64,000 nucleotides of DNA from Tuwongella immobilis (GCF_901538355.1 NZ_LR593887.1:3510920-3574919), one strand, 5' to 3'; counted from the first letter of the stretch, positions 25,954-37,600 are shown. Program-made: numbers and translations. Notes: generated by a model from the letters alone, not told the origin.

Positions 25954-26949
25954 TTAGCGGGTGATCGCCGCCGGTTCAATCGGACTGTGCCCAACTTTTT
26001 TCTGATTCGCACGTTTTGTTCGTTCGTCGGCAATCAACGACAACACCGCCATGCGAATGGCCAGCCCGTTTGTCACCTGTTCCAGAATCACGGAATTGCT
26101 GCCATCCGCAACTTCCGGAGTGATTTCGACCCCGCGATTGATCGGCCCGGGTGCCAACAGCAGCAAGTCTTTCTTGGCCCGTGCGAGTCGCTCGGAATTC
26201 ATACCAAACAAGAGCGCATATTCGTGAATTGATGGGAACATGCCACTCCGCTGACGCTCAAATTGAATTCGGAGCATATTGACCACATCGCATTCCGGCA
26301 GAATCGCGTCGAGATTATGCGCGACTTGCACTCCGAGTTGGCGTAATTCATCGGGCACCAGCGTTGGTGGACCGCAGACAATGACCCGCGCTCCGAACTT
26401 GAGCAACCCGTTGATGTTGCTGCGAGCTACCCGACTGTGCAGAATATCGCCCACCAGTGCAACCGTAAGATTCTTCAGATCGCCCTTATGTTGGCGGATC
26501 GTAAAGATATCCAATAATCCCTGAGTCGGATGCGAATGCGCTCCGTCCCCCGCGTTGACGATTGACGCATTCAGATGGCGGGAAAGCAGATGCGGCGCAC
26601 CGGGCGATGCGTGGCGAACCACCATGATATCCACGCCCATCGCTTCGATATTTCGAGCCGTGTCGATGAATGTCTCGCCTTTGCTGATGCTCGACCCGCT
26701 GGGAGCAAAGTCCATCGTGTCCGCACCGAGCCGCCGCGCAGCCAGACTGAAGCTCATTCGAGTTCGCGTGGAGGATTCAAAGAACAGATTAGCGATCATC
26801 TTCCCTTTGAGGTCGTCCCGTTTCATTCCGCCGGTTCGACAGAGCGGGAGATACTCTTCTGCCCGCTTGAAGATCATTTCGATTTCGCCGATCGAATAAT
26901 CTTCCAACCCGAGCAGATGCAGGGAATTCCAGGTCGCGCCGTCGCTCAT
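25954..26949 (-). CDS. pyrB: Aspartate carbamoyltransferase catalytic subunit
   Basis: PyrB condenses carbamoyl phosphate with aspartate in pyrimidine synthesis. The 331-residue protein shows the carbamoyl-phosphate loop [12 protein letters not shown] near residue 57, the SISKGETF segment, [10 protein letters not shown] near residue 140, and the aspartate-binding [10 protein letters not shown] near the C-terminus. The C-terminal tail is about 15 residues longer than usual. No pyrI was seen. It starts 33 bases after an amidohydrolase gene and is followed directly by tRNA-Ser. Confidence 0.95.
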   Translation of the reverse strand: MSDGATWNSLHLLGLEDYSIGEIEMIFKRAEEYLPLCRTGGMKRDDLKGKMIANLFFESSTRTRMSFSLAARRLGADTMDFAPSGSSISKGETFIDTARNIEAMGVDIMVVRHASPGAPHLLSRHLNASIVNAGDGAHSHPTQGLLDIFTIRQHKGDLKNLTVALVGDILHSRVARSNINGLLKFGARVIVCGPPTLVPDELRQLGVQVAHNLDAILPECDVVNMLRIQFERQRSGMFPSIHEYALLFGMNSERLARAKKDLLLLAPGPINRGVEITPEVADGSNSVILEQVTNGLAIRMAVLSLIADERTKRANQKKVGHSPIEPAAITR

Positions 26950-26982
26950 GCCAATATCCTCTCACACCCCATGGAAAGGTGG

Positions 26983-28539
26983 TTAATCGCCGCGTCGGAG
27001 TCCCCGTCCTGGCAGTGCTGGGGTGCGCATCCCTTGATGCAGAACCAGTTTACCGTTGACGAGCACATCCGACATTCCCACAGCAAGGGTTTTGCCTTGT
27101 TCGAATGTCGATCGATCGGCGATCGACTCCGGATCGAAAACAATCACATCCGCTGCCATACCTGCACGGATCAGTCCACGTTGTCGCAACCCATGGCGAC
27201 GAGCGGCATGATACGACAAATGGGAAACGGCCTGTTCCAAACTCCAGTGTTTCCGATCTCGAACATGATACCCGAGATAGCGCGCAAAGCAGCCTGTCCC
27301 CCGCGGATGGGGACAACCACCCACGAAAATTCCGTCGCTGCCACCCATCATTGCCGGATGGTTCATCAACTGCCGCAGGTCGTTCTCGGTGCGGCGGCGA
27401 TCGTGGGGCACCACCGTTCCGGCCGCCAACCGGGTCGCCACCGCGACTTCGCAGATGAATTCGCCCAACTCCATTTTGGCATCTTTCGCGGCATCGGCGA
27501 GGGTCCATCCCTCATATCGCACAAATCGTGGGTGGGCCACCGCAGATAATCGGATCGGCTCCAACGGCACCCGCGGATTCTCAAACCACGCCCGGAGCGA
27601 TGCACGCACCGCAGGATCGCTCAATCGCTCAAGCGTCGGTTCCACGCCGCCTTGTTGGACATCCGGCGGAAGCGCAATCATCCCCAAAATCGTGCTACCA
27701 AACAGGTAACAGTACAGATCGAAGGTGATATCCACATTCTGCCGGGCATGATCGAGCCACGGCAACACCACATCCGCCAGACAATTAAAATGCGAGATAT
27801 GGACTGCACAACCAGATTCTCGAAAGATCGTCGCCATTTCCTCCATGGCAGGAATCACCGTCTCCGGCGAATAGCCCCGCATATGGCTGACATAGACGCC
27901 GTCTACGGGTGCCAATTCTTTGCAAATCTCGACCAGTTCAGCCGTTGTGGCGTATCGACTCGGGATGTAATCCAGTCCGCTGGAGATTCCGACGGCCCCC
28001 TGCTCCAGATTTTCCTGGATGATCGCCCGCATCGCTTGCCGTTCCTGTGGAGTGGAGTCGCGGGGATCCAACCCCATCACCTCCATGCGAACATTGCCAT
28101 TCGGAATGAGCACCGCCACATTCAACGCACAGCGATTGGTGAACGCTTCTAAATAGGTTGCCGTATCATACCAAGTCCGATCCGTAATCACATGCCCACC
28201 ACTAAAGCCCGCCGTGTATCGTCGCATGTACTCCTGCGTGTCGGCCGAACCGGGAGTCATCGCAACGCCGTCTTGTCCGATGATGTAAGTCGTGACTCCC
28301 TGACGGATTGCGGCTTCATGCAGCGGATCGACCAGCAGCGCCAAATCGCCGTGGACATGGGCATCGATTAATCCAGGTGCAACAATCTGATGGTTTGCAT
28401 CAATGGTCACCTCGGCGTGGGCGGCGGCAAGATTGCCAACGGCTGCAATGCGATCGCCGATGATCCCGACATCCCCGGCAAACCACGGCAGACCCGAGCC
28501 ATCCACAATCCGACCATTGCGAATCAACACATCGAACAT
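26983..28539 (-). CDS. N-acyl-D-amino-acid deacylase-like amidohydrolase
   Basis: This is a 518-residue amidohydrolase-superfamily enzyme. The first metal motif is HVH in GLIDAHVHGDL near residue 62. A conserved glycine-rich start (DVLIRNGRIVDGSG) and the later SHMRGYSPETV, HISHFN and MMGGSDGIF segments match the D-aminoacylase/COG3653 group, which removes acyl groups from D-amino acids. The size is far longer than a PyrC dihydroorotase (about 430). The ATG at 28539 has GGGAGGG at a good distance; a GTG two codons upstream has none. Its place directly before pyrB, where pyrC often sits, is notable. Confidence 0.87.
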   Translation of the reverse strand: MFDVLIRNGRIVDGSGLPWFAGDVGIIGDRIAAVGNLAAAHAEVTIDANHQIVAPGLIDAHVHGDLALLVDPLHEAAIRQGVTTYIIGQDGVAMTPGSADTQEYMRRYTAGFSGGHVITDRTWYDTATYLEAFTNRCALNVAVLIPNGNVRMEVMGLDPRDSTPQERQAMRAIIQENLEQGAVGISSGLDYIPSRYATTAELVEICKELAPVDGVYVSHMRGYSPETVIPAMEEMATIFRESGCAVHISHFNCLADVVLPWLDHARQNVDITFDLYCYLFGSTILGMIALPPDVQQGGVEPTLERLSDPAVRASLRAWFENPRVPLEPIRLSAVAHPRFVRYEGWTLADAAKDAKMELGEFICEVAVATRLAAGTVVPHDRRRTENDLRQLMNHPAMMGGSDGIFVGGCPHPRGTGCFARYLGYHVRDRKHWSLEQAVSHLSYHAARRHGLRQRGLIRAGMAADVIVFDPESIADRSTFEQGKTLAVGMSDVLVNGKLVLHQGMRTPALPGRGLRRGD

Positions 28540-28737
28540 TGGCACCCTCCCGCTTCAGATGGATATGATTGGAACCATGCCAACTCGTTCCGGCAAGCGG
28601 AAAATCTCCCCGCCAATCGGAACGAGTGGCGGAACCACCCGCGAGCGGAAGCAAATTCGGACTCGCACCCCGGCATGAATCGGGGTAGAACCAATCCACT
28701 TTCGAAGCGTGCCCGTTCCTTTCGACCGAGGTTCGTT

Positions 28738-29211
28738 ATGTCGCAATCAGCGGATCAATCCAAACCCAGCACCTTTACCTATCCTTATGCCAGACCAGCG
28801 GTTACGGTCGATTTAGTCATTGCAACGCAGGAATCGAACCCGCGTGTCCTGTTGATCCAACGAGCGAAAGATCCATTTGCTGGGAGTTGGGCGTTGCCAG
28901 GCGGATTTGTCGATGCCGGTGAGACTCTCGAAGCCGCCGCCCGACGGGAATTATTGGAAGAAACCCAACTGCAAGTCGAGACCCTGCAACAGTTTGGCGC
29001 ATTCGGCGACCCCGGCCGCGACCCGCGTGGTTGGACCATTTCGATTGCCTTTCTGACGAAAATCGCCCCAGAAGCGGCCTCCGCGATTGCTGGCGATGAT
29101 GCCGCTGCCGTGGGATGGTTTCCCTTTCGCAAATTGCCCAAACTCGCGTTCGATCATGAAGCCATTTTGACCGCCGCCCGTGTGGCCCTTCGACGTTGGC
29201 GGAACCGATGA
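28738..29211 (+). CDS. NUDIX hydrolase, ADP-ribose pyrophosphatase-like
   Basis: This is a 157-residue NUDIX protein. The box appears as GFVDAGETLEAAARRELLEE followed by T, preceded by the SWALPGG strand. The N-terminal YPYARPAVTVDLVIAT and the later FGDPGRDPRGWTISIAF segments fit the COG1051 group acting on ADP-ribose and related nucleotides. The ATG at 28738 follows GAGG and gives the family N-terminus; the upstream open frame has no credible start. It is divergent from the amidohydrolase gene; the 198-base gap holds no obvious feature. Confidence 0.9.
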   Translation: MSQSADQSKPSTFTYPYARPAVTVDLVIATQESNPRVLLIQRAKDPFAGSWALPGGFVDAGETLEAAARRELLEETQLQVETLQQFGAFGDPGRDPRGWTISIAFLTKIAPEAASAIAGDDAAAVGWFPFRKLPKLAFDHEAILTAARVALRRWRNR

Positions 29212-29329
29212 ACCGGTAGCCTCGATTTGTAACTTCACCAAATTTCCATCGAAACGGGCTTTTCTCCGACATTCCGGTTCGGATAAAATGAACAATTGTG
29301 AGAGACTCTTTCCACCACGCTGAACCCCA

Positions 29330-31687
29330 ATGTCCCACTCTCCGCTATCTTCCGATCCAACCTCTCGCTCGATGTCGATCCGTCGAGCGAACGTGAATCG
29401 TTCCAGACTCCATGTGGAACGTCTGGAGGATCGCGCGGTTCCGGCCATTCTAACCGTAACCTCACTGGCAGATAGTGGAAACGGCACGCTTCGTGAGCAA
29501 ATTTCGATCGCCAACTCCACCAACGAACACGATGTCATTCGCTTCAGCGAAACGCTGGCGCGGGGTGTGATCGATTTGGTGAGCATTGCCGATCGGACCT
29601 GGGGACCGACCGCGCTCTGGATCACGTCATCGATCACGGTCGAAGGCACCGGGCAAATCCTGCGACGGGCCGGTGGCGCGGGGGCCATGCGATTGTTCGG
29701 AATTGCACCCGGCGCATCGCTGCGATTGGAACATCTCAGCTTGGAAAACGGCCTCGCACTCGGCGGCAACGGTGGCTCTGGTGAGGCCGGCGGCGGCGGT
29801 GGTGCGGGATTGGGTGGCGCGATTTACAATGCCGGCTCGCTGACCCTGGTTGCCACCACGTTTGCCAACAATCACGCCATTGGTGGCGATGGCGGCGATG
29901 GTGGGAATCTCGGTGCCGGGTATGGTGTGGGTGGTTCGCTTCAAGGCAATGGCGGGGTGCTGCCACCGCCTGTGAATCCACCAGTGCTTCCGCCACCGAA
30001 CAATCCGCCAATTGTACAACCGAGTCCACCACCACCCCTTTCGCCTCCGGTAGAAGGTGGCGGTCTTGATTCCTCGAAAACGACTCAACTCAAGCATGGC
30101 AACATTCACGATGCCACGCTGGCGATTTTGACCGGCGCGGTGGCGACAATCCCCACACCGCCCCCAGCGACGCTCCCGCCGATTCCGAGCACACCGCCGT
30201 TGCCTGCCGTAAATACATTGATTCCCAGCGTTTACGGTCAAGGTGGTACCGCCAACGCCCTTGACGCCTTGGGCGGATTTGGCTCCGGCGCAGCGGGGCG
30301 AGCCGGAATCAATCTCACCGGCGGACTTGGCGGTGGACAAGGGTTGGGGACAGCCGGAGGCGGTGGCGCTGGCATGGGCGGTGCGATCTTCAATCAAGGT
30401 GGCACGCTCACCATCATCAACTCGACCTTTGTCGACAATCTGGCAATGGCGGGCGAAGGTGGCTTCAACGGTGTTCAATCGGCTCTGTCGGGGAGCGCCT
30501 TTGGCGGTGCCATTTTCAATCTCAGTGGTGTCGTCACCGTCGTGCATTCGACACTCACTCGAAATCGCGTCATACTGCCGACCAGCGTACCGGCGACCGC
30601 TCCATCGACCGCTCGCGGGGCTGGGATTTTCTCCACGGCCGTTTCGATGGAAGGAATCAGCGGGGTTGCCGGGCGAGTCGAACTGATTAACTCAATCGTA
30701 TTTGGAAATGCCGGCGGACCGGATGTTTCCAATCCCGATCAAGCGGGCTTCGGTTCGAGTGTGATCGCCGTGCTGCCCAATCGCGTCGGCAGTCTGCAGG
30801 GTGGAAACATCGATTCTCGCGGCGTCTCGAATGATGATCCGGGGCTGGGCAGCTTCCAAGATCACGGCGGCTGGACGAAAACCGTCAGTCTTCGCCCAGG
30901 AAGCTCGGCGCAGAATCTCGGCGCGGAAGTCCCACGACAACTGGGACCCGCATTGGATCAACGCGGACTCCCGCGCGACGATAAGCCGGACTTGGGTGCT
31001 TACGAAGTGGCCAACCCACTCGCCATCCCGCCGGTGCCGCTCAGTCAACAAAGCTCGGAAGATGATACGGTCATGCTGATTGTCTCGGCATATCGTTCGA
31101 TTCTTCGTCGCAATCCCACCGCAACCGAGACAGGGCAAGCCTCCCAACTGTTGCAAGCCGCCGATTTGGAAGCCCTGGCCGAATCACTCTGGCAATCGCG
31201 AGAGCATCGGGAATTCCAAGTTCGGCAGATGAGTTTGGCCGTTCTCGGACGCACACCCACCGCGACCGAAAGCCAATCGTGGGTTGGTAAACTGCTCCAG
31301 GGTGTTGGTGAATTGGTGCTGCTGCAAGAATTATTTGCTCACAGCGAATTCGGCGGTTCGCTGAATTCCACGTCGTTCCTTGATAAACTCGGCTGGCAAC
31401 TCTGGAATCGGGAATTGACCTTCACCGAACGCGACTCCGCTCTCCAACGGCTCAACTCCGGCGTTTCACGCGAAACCATCATTCAGGAATGGCTCTGGAA
31501 TGTCGAATTTCTCACACCGACATTGCAGGGTTATCATGTCGCGTTCGTCGGGAACCGAATGTCGGCGGAGTCGGCGATGCTGATGGCCGAGCGAATTCGA
31601 GTGGGTGAAGAACGGCTCGACCGATTTGTCATCCAGATGATTGTGGATCAAAGTCTGAAGCAGATTCAGGTGCCGTTAACTCCGTAA
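29330..31687 (+). CDS. Large surface protein with beta-helix and DUF4214-like domains
   Basis: This 785-residue protein lacks a classical signal peptide but has an N-terminal LHVERLEDRAVPA segment (residues 27-39), the planctomycete LExLExR-type motif thought to direct export. Residues about 40-150 and 300-545 form Gly-rich beta-helix repeats (GGAIYNAGSLTL, GGAIFNQGGTLTI, GGAIFNLSGVVTV). A Pro-rich spacer at about 205-300 splits them. The block around DQRGLPRDDKPDLGAYE matches choice-of-anchor-Q regions. Residues from about 580 resemble DUF4214 repeats (AYRSILRRNPTATET, then a second SLAVLGRTPTATES). A role in adhesion or cell-surface structure is inferred. No strong ribosome site precedes the ATG. 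Confidence 0.82.
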   Translation: MSHSPLSSDPTSRSMSIRRANVNRSRLHVERLEDRAVPAILTVTSLADSGNGTLREQISIANSTNEHDVIRFSETLARGVIDLVSIADRTWGPTALWITSSITVEGTGQILRRAGGAGAMRLFGIAPGASLRLEHLSLENGLALGGNGGSGEAGGGGGAGLGGAIYNAGSLTLVATTFANNHAIGGDGGDGGNLGAGYGVGGSLQGNGGVLPPPVNPPVLPPPNNPPIVQPSPPPPLSPPVEGGGLDSSKTTQLKHGNIHDATLAILTGAVATIPTPPPATLPPIPSTPPLPAVNTLIPSVYGQGGTANALDALGGFGSGAAGRAGINLTGGLGGGQGLGTAGGGGAGMGGAIFNQGGTLTIINSTFVDNLAMAGEGGFNGVQSALSGSAFGGAIFNLSGVVTVVHSTLTRNRVILPTSVPATAPSTARGAGIFSTAVSMEGISGVAGRVELINSIVFGNAGGPDVSNPDQAGFGSSVIAVLPNRVGSLQGGNIDSRGVSNDDPGLGSFQDHGGWTKTVSLRPGSSAQNLGAEVPRQLGPALDQRGLPRDDKPDLGAYEVANPLAIPPVPLSQQSSEDDTVMLIVSAYRSILRRNPTATETGQASQLLQAADLEALAESLWQSREHREFQVRQMSLAVLGRTPTATESQSWVGKLLQGVGELVLLQELFAHSEFGGSLNSTSFLDKLGWQLWNRELTFTERDSALQRLNSGVSRETIIQEWLWNVEFLTPTLQGYHVAFVGNRMSAESAMLMAERIRVGEERLDRFVIQMIVDQSLKQIQVPLTP

Positions 31688-31723
31688 CCCGAATCCGCTT
31701 CTCGACTTCGGAAATCCGATCCA

Positions 31724-33226
31724 TCAATACGAGCGAGCGAAAATCACTCGACCGGCAGACGGTTTGCCGCTAATCATGCAGACGCCCGGTTCATCCGGAC
31801 GATCAAACGGAATGCAGCGAATCGTCGCTTTGGTTTCTTCCTGAATCTTCGTTTCTGTTTCGGCGGTTCCGTCCCAGTGGGCCCAGATAAAGCCGGGTTG
31901 TTCGATTAATTCTTTGAATTCGTCATACGAATTCGCCGTGCGAAGGTGGCTATCGCGGAATGCTTTCGCACGATCGAACAGGCTTTGCTGAATTTCTGGC
32001 AACAGCTTGGCGATGACCTCCGCAGCCCCCGAAAGCGGAATGCCGAATTGCTTGCCTTCCTTCCCAGGCACATCCCGGCGAGCAATCACGCAGGCCGATT
32101 TCTCCAAATCCTTTGGTCCCAATTCAATCCGGATGGGCACCCCCTTGAGTTCCCAATCGTTGAATTTGTAGCCGGGTTGGTATTGCTCGCGATCATCCAC
32201 TTTGACGGAAATCGCTTCATACGAGAGCCACGGCATGCGCGGATACTCCCGAATGCTGGCCGCCAACTGGTGGCATGCCGCATAGACACTCGCCTTTTCT
32301 TCGTCTTTGCGGTAGATGGGCACAATCACCACATGCAACGGGGCGATCCGCGGCGGAATGACCAGCCCCTTATCGTCGGAATGGGTCATAATCAACCCGC
32401 CGATCAACCGCGTGGAGACGCCCCACGAAGTTGCCCAGGCATATTCCCGACTGCCGGTTTCGCTTTGAAACTGGACATCGAACGCCTTCGCGAAATTCTG
32501 CCCCAAGAAATGGCTCGTCCCGGCCTGCAACGCTTTGCCATCTTGCATCATCGCTTCGATGCAGAGCGTGTAAATCGCTCCGGGGAACTTTTGCCCTTCG
32601 CTCTTGGGGCCGGTCATCACCGGCATGGCCATGTAGTCTTCGGCGAACTTCCGATAGACTTCGAGCATCTGCCGAGTCTCGGCTTCCGCCTCGGCCTGCG
32701 TGGCGTGTGCGGTGTGCCCTTCTTGCCAGAGAAACTCAGCCGTTCGCAAGAATAACCGCGTGCGCATTTCCCAGCGAACGACGTTCGCCCACTGATTAAT
32801 CAGTAGCGGAAGATCGCGATACGATTGAATCCAACTCTTATACGTATTCCAAATGATTGTTTCCGAAGTCGGTCGAACAATCAGCTCTTCTTCCAATTTT
32901 GCGTCGGGATCGACCGCCACTCCCTGCCCCGGAATCGCTTTGAGGCGGTAGTGGGTCACCACCGCGCATTCCTTCGCAAAGCCTTCCGCCATCTGTTCTT
33001 CCTTCGCCAGAAACGACTTGGGAATGAACAGCGGAAAGTACGCATTCACATGGCCGGTCTCTTTGAACATGCGATCCAGAGCGTCGCGCATTTTTTCCCA
33101 CAGCGCGTACCCGGTCGGCTTAATGACCATGCAGCCACGCACCGCGGAGTTCTCGGCAAGCCCGGCTTGATCGACAATGCTCTGATACCATTTCGAGTAA
33201 TCTTCGGCCCGTGTGGTGATGGGCAT
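31724..33226 (-). CDS. proS: Prolyl-tRNA synthetase, short (archaeal/eukaryote-like) form
   Basis: ProRS charges tRNA-Pro. The 500-residue length and the absence of the bacterial editing insert between motifs 2 and 3 identify the type-3 (archaeal/eukaryotic-like) form also found in several bacteria. Class II elements visible are the motif 1 region with [15 protein letters not shown], motif 2 as [21 protein letters not shown], and the [20 protein letters not shown] block of motif 3. A C-terminal zinc-domain-like end (CMISGKPS) is present. The ATG at 33226 follows AGAAGGA. The DUF58 gene lies 85 bases upstream on the same strand. Confidence 0.95.
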   Translation of the reverse strand: MPITTRAEDYSKWYQSIVDQAGLAENSAVRGCMVIKPTGYALWEKMRDALDRMFKETGHVNAYFPLFIPKSFLAKEEQMAEGFAKECAVVTHYRLKAIPGQGVAVDPDAKLEEELIVRPTSETIIWNTYKSWIQSYRDLPLLINQWANVVRWEMRTRLFLRTAEFLWQEGHTAHATQAEAEAETRQMLEVYRKFAEDYMAMPVMTGPKSEGQKFPGAIYTLCIEAMMQDGKALQAGTSHFLGQNFAKAFDVQFQSETGSREYAWATSWGVSTRLIGGLIMTHSDDKGLVIPPRIAPLHVVIVPIYRKDEEKASVYAACHQLAASIREYPRMPWLSYEAISVKVDDREQYQPGYKFNDWELKGVPIRIELGPKDLEKSACVIARRDVPGKEGKQFGIPLSGAAEVIAKLLPEIQQSLFDRAKAFRDSHLRTANSYDEFKELIEQPGFIWAHWDGTAETETKIQEETKATIRCIPFDRPDEPGVCMISGKPSAGRVIFARSY

Positions 33227-33311
33227 AAGCGATTCCTTCTCATTCCGAATTAAATGCCATCGCGTCGAAACGGTCGATCGTCGCGCTGGAATGGTCCACC
33301 AGTTGCCCGCA

Positions 33312-34667
33312 TCATATCAAGGCCGTTTCGATTCCATAGGGATTCTCGCCGGGTTCCAGGAGATTCTTGCCGAGCAACGCAAGCTCGCTTTCCCGATTGA
33401 TTGACCGAACATCGCGCACGCCTTCGCTAATCAACCGCCCCTGGGCGACGGCCCGCTCATCTTCGGATAGTCCAATGAGAATCACCGAAACAGCAAACCC
33501 CTGACGCCGAATCAACCCCAACGCAACGGCCGACTCGACCGGCACTTGCGGTAGCACCGCCAGCACCGTTGCATCGCGCGGCATTCGTGGCAGCATTTCC
33601 ATAACCAATTGCGGAAGCGCCAGCGAATCGGCCAGTTCCAGCCGGGCCAAGTAATCACGGATATTCGCAAAAACTTCGATTCCTCGGCGTGTCTCGACGT
33701 GGACAGGACGCAGCCGATCATTCGCTTCGTCCATCTGCACATTCTGCCGAACGGAATCCCGTGTCGCTTCCCCATCCACCGGACTGGGTGCCTGTTCCTG
33801 TCGAAGTCGGTCGGCGGCATCCCGCCCGTTGGAGACCAACCCCACTTGCTGACCCAATTCCTGGACAGCGTTGGCGAGCGCAACCGTCACAATCACCGCG
33901 AGTTCCGATCGGTACGGCTCTCCACGTTGATGATAGCCATCGGCATGAAAATCGAGCAGCAGCGTCGCCCCAGCCAGCGTCGTTGGTTCATAGATCCGCG
34001 AATGCAGACTCCCGGTTCGCGCCGTGGCCCGCCAGTGGACCCGCTGCAGTGGATCGCCCAGGCGATACGGGCGAACCCCCGCCGTGCGAGTGGGATCTTC
34101 AAACAACCAATGGGCGAGCTGCACCTCACCCACGGGACGCTCACTGGCAAAATCGTAATTTGGGAGCGGTCGAATTGGTGGATTCACCTGGAGATATTGC
34201 GGCCGCCCCAGCAGTCGATGCCGACGATGCAGCCCGAAGAGATCCCCCGTCTCGGCCACGAGTGGTCCAATTTGGTAAAACCCGCGCATTTCGCCATGCA
34301 AGCGATATTTGATGGTGATCGACTTTCCTGCGCGGATCATCGCAATTCGCAATCGCTTGCCCTTCATGCTCAGCCGCGTGGGACGTTGTCGCAGGGCCAA
34401 CGTGGGGAGTAAGTCTTCGACCAGCACCCAAGCAATCGGCCACCGTCCGCGATTGTGGAGCCGAATTTTCACTTCAATCGATTGCCCCACTTCGATGGGC
34501 GATTCAATCGGTTCCCGCTCGATTTCGAGGCTTCGCACCCATTCCCTTGCCAGATAACGACTTCCAATTGCAATGGCGAACAGCGTGTAGCTGGCATACA
34601 CGATCAGACCCGCTTCCAACACGGTTGCAATCAACAGCAACGCACCAATGCCCAAGAACCAGCGCAT
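33312..34667 (-). CDS. DUF58 domain protein with N-terminal membrane helices
   Basis: This 451-residue protein starts with one or two hydrophobic helices (about residues 3-35). A beta-rich region follows, and then the DUF58 signature around [20 protein letters not shown] and the TLLLDF strand typical of a VWA-like fold. DUF58 proteins usually accompany MoxR ATPases and transglutaminase-like genes, but no MoxR gene is adjacent here. The ATG at 34667 follows GGAG, only five bases after the stop of the giant propeller gene, so the two are cotranscribed. The open frame extends upstream, but that part is a shadow of the previous gene. The function is unknown. Confidence 0.87.
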   Translation of the reverse strand: MRWFLGIGALLLIATVLEAGLIVYASYTLFAIAIGSRYLAREWVRSLEIEREPIESPIEVGQSIEVKIRLHNRGRWPIAWVLVEDLLPTLALRQRPTRLSMKGKRLRIAMIRAGKSITIKYRLHGEMRGFYQIGPLVAETGDLFGLHRRHRLLGRPQYLQVNPPIRPLPNYDFASERPVGEVQLAHWLFEDPTRTAGVRPYRLGDPLQRVHWRATARTGSLHSRIYEPTTLAGATLLLDFHADGYHQRGEPYRSELAVIVTVALANAVQELGQQVGLVSNGRDAADRLRQEQAPSPVDGEATRDSVRQNVQMDEANDRLRPVHVETRRGIEVFANIRDYLARLELADSLALPQLVMEMLPRMPRDATVLAVLPQVPVESAVALGLIRRQGFAVSVILIGLSEDERAVAQGRLISEGVRDVRSINRESELALLGKNLLEPGENPYGIETALI

Positions 34668-34672
34668 GGTGG

Positions 34673-37600
34673 TTACTCCGGTGCCGTGATGGCGGGGGAT
34701 GGTCCGGCGGCGCGAACGGCTGCCTCTCGAGATAATTCCAACAGCGTACCATCGCTCAACGGCACGAGCCAGGATTGCGGTCCATATGGCAGGATTCCGC
34801 CGGCACTCGCCGTCCCGACTGGAAATGGGAGCGTCTCGGTGATGCGCCCCGAATCGAGTCCCACGCGAATCACCCGATCCAAGAGCGTAATCCAAACTTG
34901 GCCATCGCGATACCGTGGCTCTTGAATCTCACCCGCTTGCGGCAGTTGCATGGTCCAACTCGGACTCGCATCGTTTGGATTCAGTGCCACCAGTTGAGCG
35001 CCTTGCACCACCACCAGAATGATTGGCCCCGTTTCGGTGGGCAAAACCCATGGCCCGGCGGTGAGCGGCCCGCTCGGGAATCGCCCCGCTGTCTCGCCAC
35101 GCCACTGGCGGACAGTCTGCTCGAAGGCCGCGCCTTGCAGCACGCTGACCGTTTGGGTGCGATCGCGGATCACCACCATCGGCTTGTCGCCGGGCATCGC
35201 CGCGATACTTCCCTGCAACGGTTGTAGCAATGTGCGTTCGCCGACAATCTCAAACGGCTGATCGGCGGGCCAGCGAATCCGCTTGAGGACACGATCACCG
35301 TCGGAGATGAGAAATTCGTCGCTCGAAATCGCCACGAGGATTGGCGGTTTGGCAGACGCAACGGCCTTTTCTCGCCACCCTGGTCCCGGTTCGGGGGAGA
35401 CGCCGCTCTTGAGCGGCAAGCGGTAGGTCGATCCATCCGCCAATGGAAGAATAAACGCATTGCCCAACTTGAGACAATCGCCTGCCAGCGGTGCATTGAT
35501 GCGATAGCGCAGGCGAGTCGCCGGTACACCGGAGCGCACTCGGGAGACTTCCAGCGCGGTTCCCCCATCGACTTCGATGGAGACGAATGCGAGTAAATCC
35601 GTCGCATCCGTCATCAGCGATGGAACGCCGACCAACTTGGCGATCGGTTTGGAGAAATCCGGACGATCGGTGACGGTTCGCCATTGCTCAGACAGTTTTG
35701 CATCCGTCGCCGGGTCGAGAATCTGCACCGCACCGGAGCGATCGAGAATCCCCAACCGGTCGCCGGGAATCGGCACGGCGGATTCGAGGCGATTGCCCAC
35801 CTGCCGCTGCCAGACGATCTTCCCGGTCGCCACTTCCAAATTCGTGACTAAACAGGTGTTATTCGCCTGATTTTGCGTCACCAAACAGACCATGTCCCCG
35901 GCAAATCGAACTTGCGCGGGATGCACCAACGAGCCAATCTCGAGCGGCGGTCGAACCATCGCCAAGCGTGGCCCGCGAATCGGATCGAAGCCGATCCCGC
36001 AAATATACAGACGATCGTTACAGATCATCCACAAACTGGTATCGTCCAGATACACTACCTGCGCGGTGCGTGGGATCTGCCCTGCGGGGGCGTTGGCTCC
36101 AGCCACCGCGGATGGTACCACCAGCCCGGTTTCGTTGACCCGCAACGTCTCGCGCAGCCAGGGGAACAGAATCGAGTCCCGATTCCCAAGTTGGTTGACT
36201 CCAAAGAGTCCCAACTCACCGCGATCGGTGACAATGGCCAAGCGTTCTTCATCGGTGCTGGGCGATCGGTTCAAACTCCCGAGCATCCCCAGTTCGTGTG
36301 AGACTGGGTCCGGCCACGGAGCTGGCGTTTGCACGGGCGGAATCGCGAACGCTCGCAGGCGAATGCGCTCGACTCCATCGGCCTGAACCAGCAGCAGATG
36401 CGCTGGCTGTTCCTCGGCGTTGCCCGGTTGGAGCATGATCGGTGCGGTGCGCAAGGAACGCGCAGGGTGGTTGGTCTTCAACAGCCCAACGCAGATTGGA
36501 TCGAGTCGCGAACCATCGGCGGCGAGTTTCTCGACATCAAAGACGAAGACATCGCGCTCTTCCGCTGGGAAGAACAGATACCCCGTTCCGGGTAATCGCA
36601 CTCCACCGGCATCGAGCCGACGTTCGGTAATCAGATTGCCCAAGCGGTTGCCGGTCGTGGTTTCAAACACGGCGATCGTCCCGCGATCATCGCGCAACGG
36701 TAGAAACGCTCGCCGACCAATCAGCACGGGCTGCCCAATCGGTGGATGTTCCAACGGTTGTTGCCACAATGCCTGTCCCGTCGCCAACAAGCGGGCCGTC
36801 AACAAGATTTGTTCCGCCTCTTGTGACAACACCAAGACGACTTCGGGAGGTTTGCGAATTTCGGGATTGCCCGATAACAACGGTGGCGGCAGCGATTCTT
36901 GATCGATGCCCACCCGAACAGCCCAACGTGGGGTGCCTTGATCGGCATCCAGCGCCACCAACACCCCTTTATTCTGAGCGAGAAACACCCCCGTCGCAGG
37001 CGCGGAGTTGGTGCGACGCATTTGCCATTCCAGTGGCACATCCACCGGCGTGGTCACGAGCATCTGCTGGAAGGCAGGTACTTTCGCAACCTGTGGCTCC
37101 GTCGGCGGTTCGAGCGCAACATAGCGGATGGCATCCTGTTGCGCTTTGCGGGCTTTGGCGAGAATGGCAAGAGCTTCCGAATCACGACGGAGTCCCTTGT
37201 CGTCAATCCAACGCTCCATTGCCTTAATGTTCGTCTCACTGGGGACTTCGCCCAGCTTTCGCAGATAGGCGACCGCTTCATCTCGGGCTCGACGGGTGGT
37301 GATCCGGGCGCGGATCGTCTCCACCTGTTTCGCAAAGTTGGAAGGTTGGGCGTCGCTCGGCTGGTAGCGCGTGTAGGCCTCCAGGAATCGCTCGATGGCG
37401 GGGAGCCGTTGTTCGACTGCCGCCAACTCCCCGTTGCCGAGTTTGTCCTCTGCCCCGGCGATGAGGTCTTCCACCAGCTTTTGCAGCGTCTCCCACAAAT
37501 CGACGGCATACCGATCCGGCTTTAGGAAGGGATCCTCCGCGTGATCGGTCACAAATTGATCCATCGCTTGCATCGATGCATCGGGTTCGGCCCGACTGAT

